Of a DNA stretch of 64,000 nucleotides, positions 1-9,352 are shown piece by piece. The stretch spans positions 1 to 64,000 of the forward strand of contig JBEKVM010000029.1 of assembly GCA_049513975.1 (NCBI GenBank), read 5' to 3'. The stretch comes from JBEKOF01 sp049513975 (GTDB lineage Bacteria; Verrucomicrobiota; Verrucomicrobiia; Limisphaerales; Palsa-1400). A model generated the notes under the pieces. The model was not told the origin of the DNA. It saw only the letters and a program-made list of their open reading frames with translations, and did no database searches. Within the stretch, counting starts at the first letter, position 1; every line of letters begins with the position of its first letter. Both the position numbers and the translations under genes were made by a program.

Positions 1-83
1 GAATCATGCGCCATCCCACTGAGAAACGTTTGACTGCATTGGCTGTTCAACCAGCCACCAACCAAAGGCAGGCGACCGCTGTT

Positions 84-299
84 CCCTCTCCCTCAGGGAG
101 AGGGTTAGGGTGAGGGCGGGCCAAAAGGCCAAGTCAGTGGAAAAGCTCGACCTCACCCCGGCCCTCTCCTCCAGGAGAGGGTGAAACATCCGCCGCCCGC
201 GCGAAAGGCCAGCACCTGGATTTGCCGGACGCGCCTGGGGCCAAGCCGAGACGGACGATGTCTGTTCCTTCTCCCAGGGGGAGAAGGTTAGGATGAGGG
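84..299. repeat. Three palindromic CCCTCTCCC-type intergenic repeats
   Basis: Three short imperfect palindromes lie at about 84-117, 151-183 and 264-299. Each pairs a CCTCTCC-like arm with a GGAGAGG-like arm, followed or preceded by a GTTAGGGTGAGGG-like tail. The same vocabulary recurs at 10221, 21719 and inside the two 117-bp elements at 11130 and 27431, so they look like members of one dispersed palindrome family. No gene is seen in bases 1-373. Confidence 0.7.
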
Positions 300-373
300 C
301 GAGTCACGAAGAATTCTGTTTTGCGCCCCGGCGCCGCATCTCCCGTTTTATTTGCTTGCCGCAGAGGAGGGGG

Positions 374-1420
374 ATGAGTCATGCTTTTTTAGAGTATTCA
401 TTTCCAGCGGGCATGAAAACGCAGCGCGCCAAGAATCTTCGCAAAGGCCGCCCAAAGGCCCGACGGCGGATTTCCCCCCGCAAGAAGAGAGTTCCGGCCA
501 GGGCGGCCGCGCCGTCAGCCGCGGAGGCGGAACCCCGGTCGGCGCCGCGGGTGGAGGAGCCGTTCCTGGCGGCGGCGGACATTGAGCCGCAGGCTTATGA
601 CGGGGAGACGGCCATCAAGCTTTACTTGCGCGAAATCGGCCAGGTCAAGCTCCTGACACCGCAGGAGGAGATTGAACTGGCGGCGCGCATCAAAAAGGGG
701 GACAAGAAGGCGCGGGAACAAATGATCAAGGCCAATTTGCGGCTCGTGGTCAAGATCGCCCACGATTACGAGAACTTCGGGCTGCCCTTGCTGGATTTAA
801 TCAGCGAGGGGAACATCGGGCTGATGAAGGCGGTGGAACGGTTTGATCCGGCCAAAGGGGGCAAACTTTCCACCTACGGCTCGTGGTGGATCAAGCAATC
901 CATCAAGCGCGCCCTGGCCAATCAATCCAAAACCATCCGGCTGCCGGTGCATCTGGTGGACAAGATTTCGCGGATGAGGAAGACCGCCTTGAAGCTGCAG
1001 GAGATATTCGGGCGCGAACCGACGGACGAGGAATTGGCCGATGAAATGGGCATGTCCGTTTCCCGGGTGGCGCAGATGCGCACGGCGGCGATCCGCCCGG
1101 CGTCGCTGGACGCGCCCATCGGGGATGATGACAGCAACAGTTTTGCCGAAGTGGTGCAGGACGAAGCGGCCGACACGCCCTACGAACATCTGGAGGAGAA
1201 AACCGTCACGGGCATGTTGCAGGAGATGGTCGGGACCCTGGACGAGCGGGAATCCACTATCCTGCGCTACCGTTTTGGCCTGGATGGCGGCAGCGAAAAG
1301 ACGCTGGAAGAAGTGGGGGCCAGATTTGGGGTGACGCGCGAGCGGGTGCGGCAGATCCAGAACATCGCGCTGATCAAGCTGCGGAAAATGATCGAGAAAC
1401 TTGAGGCTGTCAAAACTTAG
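374..1420 (+). CDS. RNA polymerase sigma factor, RpoD/SigA family
   Basis: Sigma-70 protein of about 348 residues. A basic N-terminal leader (about 1-60) is followed by region 1.2 (AIKLYLREIGQVKLLT), region 2 with the core-binding and -10 segment (LRLVVKIAHDYENFGLPLLD and STYGSWWIKQSI), region 3, and region 4.2 with the helix-turn-helix ending VTRERVRQIQ. It lacks the long acidic region 1.1 of many housekeeping factors, so it could be a primary or an alternative group 1/2 sigma. Start 374 is chosen because AGGAGG lies just upstream. Spacing is short, and ATG 413 (MKTQRAKN) is a real alternative. Confidence 0.93.
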   Translation: MSHAFLEYSFPAGMKTQRAKNLRKGRPKARRRISPRKKRVPARAAAPSAAEAEPRSAPRVEEPFLAAADIEPQAYDGETAIKLYLREIGQVKLLTPQEEIELAARIKKGDKKAREQMIKANLRLVVKIAHDYENFGLPLLDLISEGNIGLMKAVERFDPAKGGKLSTYGSWWIKQSIKRALANQSKTIRLPVHLVDKISRMRKTALKLQEIFGREPTDEELADEMGMSVSRVAQMRTAAIRPASLDAPIGDDDSNSFAEVVQDEAADTPYEHLEEKTVTGMLQEMVGTLDERESTILRYRFGLDGGSEKTLEEVGARFGVTRERVRQIQNIALIKLRKMIEKLEAVKT

Positions 1421-1443
1421 GGGGTTTGCTAAACTGTTGCGGC

Positions 1444-1980
1444 ATGACAACCCGCCTTGCCACTGTAGAAGAATTGGCCCGCGCCATTCGCGACGTGCCG
1501 GACTTTCCCAAGCCCGGCATCGTGTTCAAAGACATCACGCCCGTCCTGGCCGACGCCCGGCTGTTCGCCAGCTCGATTGAGAGGCTGACGGAACATTTCC
1601 AGCCCGGCGCGGTGGACGCGGTGGTGGGGATTGACGCGCGCGGTTTTATTTTTGCGGCGGCGGCTGCGTTCCGGCTGCAATGCGGCTTCGTCCCCGTGCG
1701 CAAGAAAGGCAAGCTGCCCTGGCAGGCCTACGAGGAAAGCTACGAATTGGAATACGGCTCGAACACCATCGCCGTCCACACCGATGCGGTGCGGCCGGGC
1801 AGCCGGGTGCTGTTGGTGGACGATTTGCTGGCGACGGGGGGGACGGCGGCGGCGGCGGCCAAACTGCTGCGGCGGCTGGGGGCGAACATTTTGGAAATCA
1901 CCTTCCTCATCGAGCTGAGTTTTCTGAAAGGGCGCGAAAAATTGCAAGGCTTCCCGGTGCGGTCGCTGGTGGTTTACTAA
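1444..1980 (+). CDS. apt: Adenine phosphoribosyltransferase
   Basis: A 178-residue purine salvage enzyme that makes AMP from adenine and PRPP in the cytosol. It opens with the typical 'DVPDFPKPGIVFKDITP' stretch, and the PRPP loop VLLVDDLLATGGTA lies at about residues 120-135, with GIDARGFIF upstream. Length matches the family. ATG 1444 is preferred over a TTG 18 bases earlier because the family starts close to the conserved ATVEELARAI region. It follows the sigma gene by 23 bases on the same strand and may be cotranscribed. Confidence 0.95.
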   Translation: MTTRLATVEELARAIRDVPDFPKPGIVFKDITPVLADARLFASSIERLTEHFQPGAVDAVVGIDARGFIFAAAAAFRLQCGFVPVRKKGKLPWQAYEESYELEYGSNTIAVHTDAVRPGSRVLLVDDLLATGGTAAAAAKLLRRLGANILEITFLIELSFLKGREKLQGFPVRSLVVY

Positions 1981-1983
1981 CCG

Positions 1984-4227
1984 ATGATTGACTGGCTCCA
2001 GTCGGGGGATGACGCGCTCTTCCGGTTTATCAATCACACGTTGCGCAACGGGGTGTTGGACGCGCTCATGCCGCTGGCCAGCGACACGCCGGGTTTTGTG
2101 CCCGTCGTCATCCTGGCGCTGGTGGCGCTGATTTGGAAGGGGGGCGCGCGCGGGCGCCTCTGCGCGGCGATGCTGGTCCTGGGGTTGTGCGCGGGCGATT
2201 GGGTGATTGCCGACGCGATGAAACACGGGGTGGCCCGCCTGCGGCCGTTTAACCGCTTCCCGGACGCGCATGTTTTGGTGGGCAAGAGCGCGAGCTTCAG
2301 CATGCCTTCCTCTCATGCGCTCAACTGGTTTTTGGCGGCGATCATCGTGTTTATTTTTTATCGAAAGAGCATTTATTACATGCTGCCGCTGGCGGTGATC
2401 GTCAGCTTCTCGCGGATTTACAACGGGGTGCATTATCCAAGCGACGTGCTGGCCGGCGCGGTGATCGGGGCCGGTTGCGGCGCCGCGGTCGTTTGGTCGG
2501 CCAACGCCCTCTGGCAATGGGCCGGCCGCCGCTGGTTCCCGCTCTGGCAGGCCCGGCTGCCTTCGCTCATGCAACCGGTTCCGCGACCTCCATCCTCCAT
2601 CCTCCATCCTCCATCCTCGCTGGACAAACAGTGGCTCAACCTGGGCTATGTCCTGATCGCCCTGCTCCTGCTGGTGCGTCTGGCCTATTTGGCGGCGGGG
2701 AAAATCGAATTGAGCGAGGACGAGGCCTATCAATGGATTTGGTCCAAACACCTGGCGCTTTCCTATTACAGCAAGCCGCTGCTGATCGCCTGCGTGCAAT
2801 TCCTCGGCACGCATCTCTGGGGCGACCATGAATTTGGCGTCCGTTTCTTTTCGCCGGTAATTTCGGCGGGGTTGTCGCTGTTGCTGCTGCGATTTCTGGC
2901 GCGGGAAGTCAGCGGGCGGACGGCCTTTTTCGTCGTGACCATTCTCAACGTCACGCCGCTCATGGCGCTGGGGTCCATGTTGATGACGATTGATCCGTTG
3001 TCGGTGTTGTTTTGGACGGCGGCGATGGTGGCGGGCTGGCGGGCCGTCCAGCCCGGAGGGACAACCCGGCAATGGCTGTGGGTGGGACTGTGGATGGGCC
3101 TGGGATCGCTGGGCAAATACACCAACCTGTTCCAGTGGGTCTGCTGGGGTGTGTTCTTTGTGTTGTGGCCCCCCGCGCGAGCGCATCTGCGCCGCAAGGG
3201 ACCGTGGCTGGCGCTGCTGCTGGCGGCGGTTTGCCTGCTTCCCATTGTGGTTTGGAACGCGCAGCACGATTGGATCACGATCCAGCATGTGGCCAGCGAC
3301 GGACGTTTGGGGCAGCGATGGGAGCGCACCTTCACCTGGGATTTTCTGTGGACGGAAGCGCTGGTGCTGCATCCGTTCTTTTTTTTGGGCGCGCTCTGGG
3401 CGGCGGCGGCGTTTTGGCGGGTGAAACCGCGCAACGCTTTCGCGCTTTTTTTATTCAGCATGGGCGCGCCGCTGTTTTTGTTTTATCTGGCGCTGAGTTT
3501 GCACAGCCGCATCGAGCTGAACTGGATTGCGCCCTCGGTGGTGCCGCTGTTTTGTTTGATGGCGGTTTATTGGGAGGTGCGATGGGCGGGGGCGCGGCGC
3601 GCGCTCAAACCGCTGCTGGGAACCGGCATCGGGATCGGGTTCATGGCGGCGGTGCTGGCGCTTGATCCGAATCTGCTGACCAAGGTTTTGCATCGCGCGC
3701 CGCCGCCCAGTTTCAACCCGTTGCGCCGCGTTCTCGGCTGGAAGGAACTGGCGCAGATGGCCGGCCAGGAGCGGCGCGACCTGGAACGGCGCGCGGGCAA
3801 GCCGGTCTTCATCATCGGCGAGCATTACGGGTTCACCTCCGAGATCACCTTTTATCTGCCGGAGGCCAAAAGCCGGGTGGGCGGGGAGCCGCTGGTTTTC
3901 TGCTACGCCAGCCGGGAGCCGCGCAACCAGTTCTATTTCTGGCCGGATTACCTCGGACGCACCGGCCAGGACGCCCTGTTCGTGCGGGAAGTGGACCGCC
4001 CGAAATTGCGGCCCGGCTGGATTTCGGAATGGTGGCGCCACAGCAACGACCTTTATCTCACCAACCAATTGGTCACGTCCGCCCTGCCGCCCGAATTGCG
4101 CGGGCAATTTGAGGCGATCACCGATTTGGGGGTCAAAGATGATGTTTATTCCGATAAAGGGGTATTGCGCCGCGCGCAGTTCTTTGCCTGCCACAACTTG
4201 CTTTCCGCCACGAATCGTCCAAGATAA
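1984..4227 (+). CDS. PAP2 phosphatase fused to GT39/ArnT-type glycosyltransferase
   Basis: A 747-residue polytopic membrane protein with two enzymes in one chain. Residues about 1-190 form a PAP2 lipid-phosphatase unit with its three motifs: KHGVARLRP, SMPSSHALN and SRIYNGVHYPSD. After a Pro/Ser linker encoded by a CCATCCT-type repeat (about 2586-2618), residues about 215-560 resemble the ArnT/PMT-like family: an acidic LSEDEAYQW loop after the first helix, SKPLL, then many hydrophobic helices, and a soluble C-terminal part. The likely role is recycling a polyprenyl phosphate and transferring a sugar from it at the outer membrane face; the exact substrate is unknown. It starts 3 bases after apt ends. 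Confidence 0.88.
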   Translation: MIDWLQSGDDALFRFINHTLRNGVLDALMPLASDTPGFVPVVILALVALIWKGGARGRLCAAMLVLGLCAGDWVIADAMKHGVARLRPFNRFPDAHVLVGKSASFSMPSSHALNWFLAAIIVFIFYRKSIYYMLPLAVIVSFSRIYNGVHYPSDVLAGAVIGAGCGAAVVWSANALWQWAGRRWFPLWQARLPSLMQPVPRPPSSILHPPSSLDKQWLNLGYVLIALLLLVRLAYLAAGKIELSEDEAYQWIWSKHLALSYYSKPLLIACVQFLGTHLWGDHEFGVRFFSPVISAGLSLLLLRFLAREVSGRTAFFVVTILNVTPLMALGSMLMTIDPLSVLFWTAAMVAGWRAVQPGGTTRQWLWVGLWMGLGSLGKYTNLFQWVCWGVFFVLWPPARAHLRRKGPWLALLLAAVCLLPIVVWNAQHDWITIQHVASDGRLGQRWERTFTWDFLWTEALVLHPFFFLGALWAAAAFWRVKPRNAFALFLFSMGAPLFLFYLALSLHSRIELNWIAPSVVPLFCLMAVYWEVRWAGARRALKPLLGTGIGIGFMAAVLALDPNLLTKVLHRAPPPSFNPLRRVLGWKELAQMAGQERRDLERRAGKPVFIIGEHYGFTSEITFYLPEAKSRVGGEPLVFCYASREPRNQFYFWPDYLGRTGQDALFVREVDRPKLRPGWISEWWRHSNDLYLTNQLVTSALPPELRGQFEAITDLGVKDDVYSDKGVLRRAQFFACHNLLSATNRPR

Positions 4228-4239
4228 GCGGCGAACACT

Positions 4240-5268
4240 ATGAAAACCAAACTGCTGTCCGTGCATTCCGCCACGATTGTTTGCCTGCTCGCGGCCGGCG
4301 CCTGCCGCAGCGGCGCCGGCGCGTTGCCGGCGGAAATCAAACCGGGTGAGGTCTGGCCGGACGACCGGGGCCAGCATGTCCAGGCCCACGGGGGCGGGAT
4401 CCTGAAGCTGGGGGACACTTATTACTGGTTTGGCGAAGACCGGGGGAGCAACAATGCCCGCAACCTGCGCTATGTCGGTTGCTATTCGTCGGAAGATTTG
4501 GGGCACTGGAGATTTCGCAATCAAGTTCTCAAACTGGGGGACCCGGAACATTTCGGGCGCAGCGTGGTGCTGGAACGGCCCAAGGTTTTTTACAACGCCA
4601 AGACCAAGAAATTCGTCATGTACATGCACATTGACGGCCCGGAGCCGGGAGGAGGGGGCGGCGGCTACGCGCTGGCCCGCGTCGGGGTGGCGGTGTGCGA
4701 CACGGTGGATGGCGATTACCAGTATCTCAAAAGCTTCCGTCCGCTGGGCGAGCAAAGCCGGGACATCGGGCAGTTTGTGGACGACGACGGGACGGGGTAT
4801 TTGATATTCGAGGACCGCCCGCATGGCTTTCACATCGCCAAACTTTCCGATGATTACTTGACAGTGGAAAAGGACATGTGCCTGATCACAAATCACATGG
4901 AAGGCGGGGCGCTGGTGCATTACCAGGGTCTTTATTACGCGATAGGCTCGGCCCTGACCGGCTGGAACGCCAACCCGAACAAATACGCCACGGCCAAATC
5001 GCTGGAAGGCCCGTGGTCGGAGTTCAAAGACATCGCGCCGCCCGCGGCCCGAACCTACGGGGCGCAATCCACCATGATGCTGAAAGTGACGGGCACAAAA
5101 GCGACGACGGTGATTTACATGGGCGACATCTGGAAGCCGCGCACGCAATGGGACTCGCGCTACCTGTGGATGCCGGTGGAAATTGGCGAGGGCAAGCTCT
5201 GGCTGCCCGAGCCCAAACCGTGGACGCTGAACATCCAGACCGGGGAGGCGGTGATTGAAAAGCCATGA
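4240..5268 (+). CDS. Secreted GH43-like glycoside hydrolase
   Basis: 342 residues with a signal peptide or lipobox-like start (ending near LLAAGACRS). The body has the five-bladed propeller phrases of family 43: QAHGGGILKLGDTYYWFGED, FVDDDGTGYLIFED, MEGGALVHYQGLYYAIGSA and MLKVTGTKATTVIYMGD. In place of the usual first catalytic Asp it reads AHGG, as in exo-beta-1,3-galactanase-like GH43 members, so the substrate may be a galactan side chain. This assignment is by pattern only. It follows the fusion gene by 12 bases. Confidence 0.82.
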   Translation: MKTKLLSVHSATIVCLLAAGACRSGAGALPAEIKPGEVWPDDRGQHVQAHGGGILKLGDTYYWFGEDRGSNNARNLRYVGCYSSEDLGHWRFRNQVLKLGDPEHFGRSVVLERPKVFYNAKTKKFVMYMHIDGPEPGGGGGGYALARVGVAVCDTVDGDYQYLKSFRPLGEQSRDIGQFVDDDGTGYLIFEDRPHGFHIAKLSDDYLTVEKDMCLITNHMEGGALVHYQGLYYAIGSALTGWNANPNKYATAKSLEGPWSEFKDIAPPAARTYGAQSTMMLKVTGTKATTVIYMGDIWKPRTQWDSRYLWMPVEIGEGKLWLPEPKPWTLNIQTGEAVIEKP

Positions 5269-5344
5269 GCGCCGAGCCGGTGACGCCAGTTACGAAACAA
5301 AGACGTGATCGTGCGATTCGCTGCATTCGGTTTGTGGGGCCTTT

Positions 5345-5746
5345 TCATTTGGGAGTGGTCTTTATCTCCAGTAACTTCTTGATCCTCGCAACGTCGCTCA
5401 GTGAACTCACCGGAAAACGAATCCCCCGGCCTTCGGCATACGGCCTTGCCTCTGAAAACATCTTCTTGATCGCAGCGGGAAGCGAACTGGACATGGCCAG
5501 GTCGTAGGCACGCTCACCAAGAACAATCGCTATCCAAACCTTCTCCTTGTCAGGTGTGATATAGAGCAGTGTTCTCTTCTTGTGTTGCAGCAGGCACATG
5601 CGCCCAAACCCGGCTTTGGATGGCTTCCACTGCTGGTCAAGCGGGACAAACATCTCTTCGACGGCGCGGATAATGGCAGACCACAAAACTCCGGCTGGGC
5701 CAAGAGCTGCCTTCAATTCTACTTCAGTCGGAGATTTAGCGTCCAT
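5345..5746 (-). CDS. DUF3788 family protein
   Basis: 133 residues, soluble, no signal peptide. The pattern 'LDQQWKPSKAGFGRMCLL' followed by KKRTLLYITPDKEKVWIAIVLGERA fits DUF3788, small proteins of unknown role that often sit as orphans. Coding GC is lower than in the neighbours, which hints at separate acquisition. It converges with the GH43 gene and lies 1 base from the end of the slipin gene. Confidence 0.8.
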   Translation of the reverse strand: MDAKSPTEVELKAALGPAGVLWSAIIRAVEEMFVPLDQQWKPSKAGFGRMCLLQHKKRTLLYITPDKEKVWIAIVLGERAYDLAMSSSLPAAIKKMFSEARPYAEGRGIRFPVSSLSDVARIKKLLEIKTTPK

Positions 5747-5747
5747 T

Positions 5748-6524
5748 TCATGCCGTTGGTTTCTTAAAGAAGGGGGTGAGGAAGTCTATGGGCATCGGGA
5801 AGATGGTGACGGTGTTGCGGTCGCCGGAGATTTCGTTGATGGTCTGGAGGTAGCGCAGTTGCAGGGCGATGGGCTGTTTGGCAATCATTTCGGCGGCCTG
5901 GCAGAGCTTTTCGGCGGCCTGGAATTCGCCTTCGGCGTTGATGACTTTGGCGCGGCGTTCGCGCTCGGTTTCGGCCTGGCGGGCCATGGCGCGTTTCATG
6001 GTGTCGGGCAGGACGACGTCGCGCACTTCGACGGCGGTGACTTTGACGCCCCAGGGGCTGGTGTGGCGGTCAATGATTTCCTGGAGGGTGGCGTTGATTT
6101 TGTCACGCTTGGCCAGCAACTCGTCCAATTCGCTTTGGCCGAGGACGCTGCGCAGGGTGGTTTGGGCGATGAGGGAGGTGGCCTGGAGATAGTTCTCCAC
6201 CTTGACCACGGCGGCCTCGGAATCTATGATCATGAAATAAATGACGGCGTCCACGGTGACGGGGACATTGTCGCGGGTCATGACTTCCTGTTTGGCGACG
6301 TTGATGGTGATGACGCGCAGGTCCATGCGCACCATCTTGTCCACCAGCGGGATGAGGAAGACCAGGCCGGGCCCCTTGGCGCCGATGAGTTTGCCGAGGC
6401 GGAAAATGACGCCGCGCTCGTATTCGCGGAGAATGCGCACGGCGTTGGGGAGGATCATGACGGCGAGAACGACGGCCGGGACGAGCCAGGCGATGAGGTT
6501 TTTGGGTATGTCGATGGGAGGCAT
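5748..6524 (-). CDS. Slipin, SPFH/band 7 membrane scaffold protein
   Basis: 258 residues from the ATG at 6524 (a TTG 33 bases upstream also fits). One N-terminal membrane helix (LIAWLVPAVVLAVMILP) is followed by a band 7 domain beginning REYERGVIFRLGKLIGAKGPG and a helical oligomerisation region with ARQAETERERRAKVINAEGE. Slipins form membrane rings and are typically encoded with a NfeD protein, as here directly upstream on the same strand. The pair probably acts in membrane quality control. Confidence 0.93.
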   Translation of the reverse strand: MPPIDIPKNLIAWLVPAVVLAVMILPNAVRILREYERGVIFRLGKLIGAKGPGLVFLIPLVDKMVRMDLRVITINVAKQEVMTRDNVPVTVDAVIYFMIIDSEAAVVKVENYLQATSLIAQTTLRSVLGQSELDELLAKRDKINATLQEIIDRHTSPWGVKVTAVEVRDVVLPDTMKRAMARQAETERERRAKVINAEGEFQAAEKLCQAAEMIAKQPIALQLRYLQTINEISGDRNTVTIFPMPIDFLTPFFKKPTA

Positions 6525-6537
6525 ATAGGTTTGTGTT

Positions 6538-7833
6538 TTAGGATTTAGGTTTGACAATCAAAGTGAGTCCGTTGCGTCCGACAATTTCCGCCCACTCTCC
6601 CTGGGCGACTGGGGTCTGGCTGACCGCCCTCCATAAAGCGCCGTCCACGAAGACCTGGCCGCCGTGCTGATCAATCGCGGTCAAGGCCGCGGTGGTCTGG
6701 CCGAGGAGGGTTTCGGGGCCGGACTTAACGGGCAGGCGTTGGGCGCGCAAGCCCGCGCCAAGGACGAACAGAACAAACAGCCCTGTCAAGACGGTTGCCG
6801 GAACGATGAGCGCCAGGGACAAGGAAAAAGCCGAGTCGCGATCAAAGAGCATGAGCGAGCCAATAAAGAAGGCGGCCAGGCCGCCCACGGTGAGGACGCC
6901 GTGGGTAGGGGCATAAACATCGGTAATGAACAACCCCATGGCCACGAGGACCAAGACGACGCCGGCGATATTGATCGGGAGAACGGCGGACATATAGAGG
7001 AAGAGCACCAGGGCGATGGCGCCGGCGATGCCAGGGAAAATGGCTCCGGGATGGCTCAGTTCGGCGATGATGCCGTACATGGTGATGAGCATGAGAACGA
7101 ACATGACTTCCTGACTCCAGAGCAACTGAAAAACTTTTTCCCGGGCGGACATGGGCATTTCCACGACGCGCGCGCCGGCGGTGCGCAAGATTTTACCGGC
7201 GGCTTCGCGCCCGTCGAGCTGTTGGAGCAAGCCGGGAAGGTCGGGCGCGATGAGGTCAATGACATTGAGTTCCAGGGCGGCGGCGGCGTTGGTGCAGGCG
7301 CTTTGGCTGACGGCGGATTCGGCCCACGCGATATTGCGGTGGCGCTTGCTGGCGACGTTATTGATGAAACTGGAGCCGAAATTCTCCAGTTTCTCGCGCA
7401 TGACGCCGTTGGTGGGTTCGTTCACTCCCGCCCCGCCGATGAGGGAAACGGGATGGGCGGCGCCGATGCTGGTGTCCGGGGCCATGGCGGCGATGTTGGC
7501 CGCCATGGTGATGAAAGTGCCGGCGCTGGCGGCGCAAGCGCCGGAAGGGGCGACAAAGACGACGGTGGGGAGGACATCGGTGAACAATTTCTCGACGATG
7601 CGGTGGGTGGATTCGAGCAGGCCGCCCGGGGTGTCCAGTTGGATGATGAGGCATTGATCGTGGTCGGCGGCGGCCTGGTCAATGGCGCGGGAAATGTAAG
7701 TGGCGGTGGCGGGCCCGATCGCCCCGTCAATTTTGATCAGGCCAACTTGTTCCGCCCCGAGAAGCGCGGGCGAGGCGAGCGCCAGGGCGGCGACCACCGC
7801 AGCCATGCGCCTGCAACAGATTTTCAGTGACAT
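6538..7833 (-). CDS. NfeD long form: ClpP-class membrane serine protease
   Basis: 431 residues. Signal peptide (about 1-27), then a ClpP-class serine protease domain with the nucleophile loop GACAASAGTFI and a downstream candidate Lys in NVASKRHRNIAW, then four to five membrane helices and a C-terminal OB-fold NfeD domain (QVFVDGALWRAVS). This is the long NfeD architecture that partners slipins and, in archaeal homologues, cuts stomatin C-termini. The downstream slipin ATG lies 13 bases after its stop. Confidence 0.93.
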   Translation of the reverse strand: MSLKICCRRMAAVVAALALASPALLGAEQVGLIKIDGAIGPATATYISRAIDQAAADHDQCLIIQLDTPGGLLESTHRIVEKLFTDVLPTVVFVAPSGACAASAGTFITMAANIAAMAPDTSIGAAHPVSLIGGAGVNEPTNGVMREKLENFGSSFINNVASKRHRNIAWAESAVSQSACTNAAAALELNVIDLIAPDLPGLLQQLDGREAAGKILRTAGARVVEMPMSAREKVFQLLWSQEVMFVLMLITMYGIIAELSHPGAIFPGIAGAIALVLFLYMSAVLPINIAGVVLVLVAMGLFITDVYAPTHGVLTVGGLAAFFIGSLMLFDRDSAFSLSLALIVPATVLTGLFVLFVLGAGLRAQRLPVKSGPETLLGQTTAALTAIDQHGGQVFVDGALWRAVSQTPVAQGEWAEIVGRNGLTLIVKPKS

Positions 7834-7954
7834 AATCCGTTGTCCGTTGAAGGACGAATCAAGATAACACGGTTGGCCGACTTGGGGAACAGAATAAATC
7901 CGTAAAAAAATTGTCCGGTATTGCCCTGGGGCGGGTCTATAATAGGGAAAGCAG

Positions 7955-9352
7955 ATGACGGAGAGCCAAACATTGCTCGCGGATTACGCCGGGAACGGCT
8001 CGGAAGCCGCCTTTGGCGAACTGGTCGCGCGCTACATTGACTTCGTTTATTCGGCGGCGGCGCGGCTGGTGGACGGCGCGCCGCACCTGGCGGAGGATGT
8101 CACGCAAATTGTCTTTGCCGATCTGGCGCGGCGGGCCGGCTCGCTTGGGCGCGAGGTGATGCTGGGCGGATGGCTGCACCGGCATACCTGTTTCGTGGCG
8201 GCCAACCTCATGCGAGGCGAGCGCCGCCGTCAATGCCGTGAAAGACAAGCCGCCGCCATGAATGCCATGACAGACCACTCCGCCGCCAATCTGGCCCAGA
8301 TTGCTCCCCTCCTTGACGAAGCGATCAACGGCCTCGGGGCCGCCGACCGCACGGCCATCCTGCTGCGATTCTTCGAGCAGCGCGACCTGCGTTCCATCGG
8401 GCAGGCCTTGGGAGGCAACGAGGAATCCGCGCGCAAGCGGGTGGGGCGCGCGCTGGAAAAATTGCACAAGATTCTGAAAGGCCGCGGCGTGACTTATTCG
8501 GCGGCGGCCCTGGGAACAGCCCTGGCGGCCGGGACGGTCACGGCCGCGCCGGCCGGGCTGGCGGCGGCGGTCGCCGGATCGGCGCTGGCGGCGGCGGCGG
8601 CGGGAGGCGGGAGCGCATTAACCCTCATTAAAATCATGGCCATGACCAAACTTAAAATTGGAATCGTCGGCGGCCTTGTTGCCGCCGGCCTGGTGGCGAC
8701 GGGGGTGATTGAACAGCAGGCGCAGGCCAGGCTGCGAAAAGACGATGAAACCTTGCAACAACAGGCCAATCAAATCGCCCAACTCCGGGCCGATAACGAG
8801 CGTCTTTCCCATCCAGCCGGCCGATCCGGCAACCTGAACACGCCCAATGAGCTGGCGCGACTTCGCGCCGAAGCAGCAGGGTTGCGCCAACAAACCAATG
8901 ATCTGGCCGCGCTGCAAGCCGAGGTCCGTCAACGGCAAAAAGCGCCGACGGGGGATGCCACGCCAAAATCGCCCTTGCGCGTGAAAGCGGAAGCCATGAC
9001 AAAATTGAATTACTCGAAGAATTTGATACTGGCATTTTTTTTATATGCGGAAAAAAACCGGGACCAGTTTCCGACCAATTTTGACCAAGCGGCTTCTTTT
9101 TTAGGCCCCGAGGCCACGAACCAGACCAGTGTCACCCCCGACCAGTTTGAAATTGTTTACCAGGGACCGATGAACGCGGTGACGAATCCGGGCAACGTGA
9201 TCGTGATCCGGGAAAAGCAGGCCTGGCAGAGCAATGGGAAGTGGTCGCGGATCTACGCTTTTGCAGACGGCCACAGCGAGATTCATGCCAGTCCAGACGG
9301 CAACTTTGACGAGTGGGAAAGCCAGCGCATCGTCACCCCGCCCGGCCAATGA
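7955..9352 (+). CDS. ECF sigma factor with membrane anchor and extracytoplasmic tail
   Basis: 465 residues. Residues about 1-170 are an ECF sigma: region 2 (FGELVARYIDFVYSAAARLV, then AEDVTQIVFADLARRA) and region 4 (DRTAILLRFFEQRDLRSIGQ and NEESARKRVGRALEKL). An Ala/Gly-rich segment and a helix (IGIVGGLVAAGLVATGVI) follow, then a coiled coil (about 255-330) and a folded C-terminal part containing LRVKAEAMTKLNYSKNLILA and an HSEIHASPDG ending like pseudopilin tails. This fits a sigma carrying its own membrane sensor. A TATAAT sits at 7938-7943, 12 bases before the start. Confidence 0.9.
   Translation: MTESQTLLADYAGNGSEAAFGELVARYIDFVYSAAARLVDGAPHLAEDVTQIVFADLARRAGSLGREVMLGGWLHRHTCFVAANLMRGERRRQCRERQAAAMNAMTDHSAANLAQIAPLLDEAINGLGAADRTAILLRFFEQRDLRSIGQALGGNEESARKRVGRALEKLHKILKGRGVTYSAAALGTALAAGTVTAAPAGLAAAVAGSALAAAAAGGGSALTLIKIMAMTKLKIGIVGGLVAAGLVATGVIEQQAQARLRKDDETLQQQANQIAQLRADNERLSHPAGRSGNLNTPNELARLRAEAAGLRQQTNDLAALQAEVRQRQKAPTGDATPKSPLRVKAEAMTKLNYSKNLILAFFLYAEKNRDQFPTNFDQAASFLGPEATNQTSVTPDQFEIVYQGPMNAVTNPGNVIVIREKQAWQSNGKWSRIYAFADGHSEIHASPDGNFDEWESQRIVTPPGQ

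Noticed and set aside
5265..5507. Plus-strand frame overlapping the DUF3788 gene
   Set aside because: It is antisense to the DUF3788 gene, whose protein pattern is convincing.
7911..7943. Full sigma-70 promoter before the ECF gene
   Set aside because: TATAAT is clear, but the nearest TTG-type -35 words are at wrong spacing (11 or 21 bases), so only the -10 is mentioned.
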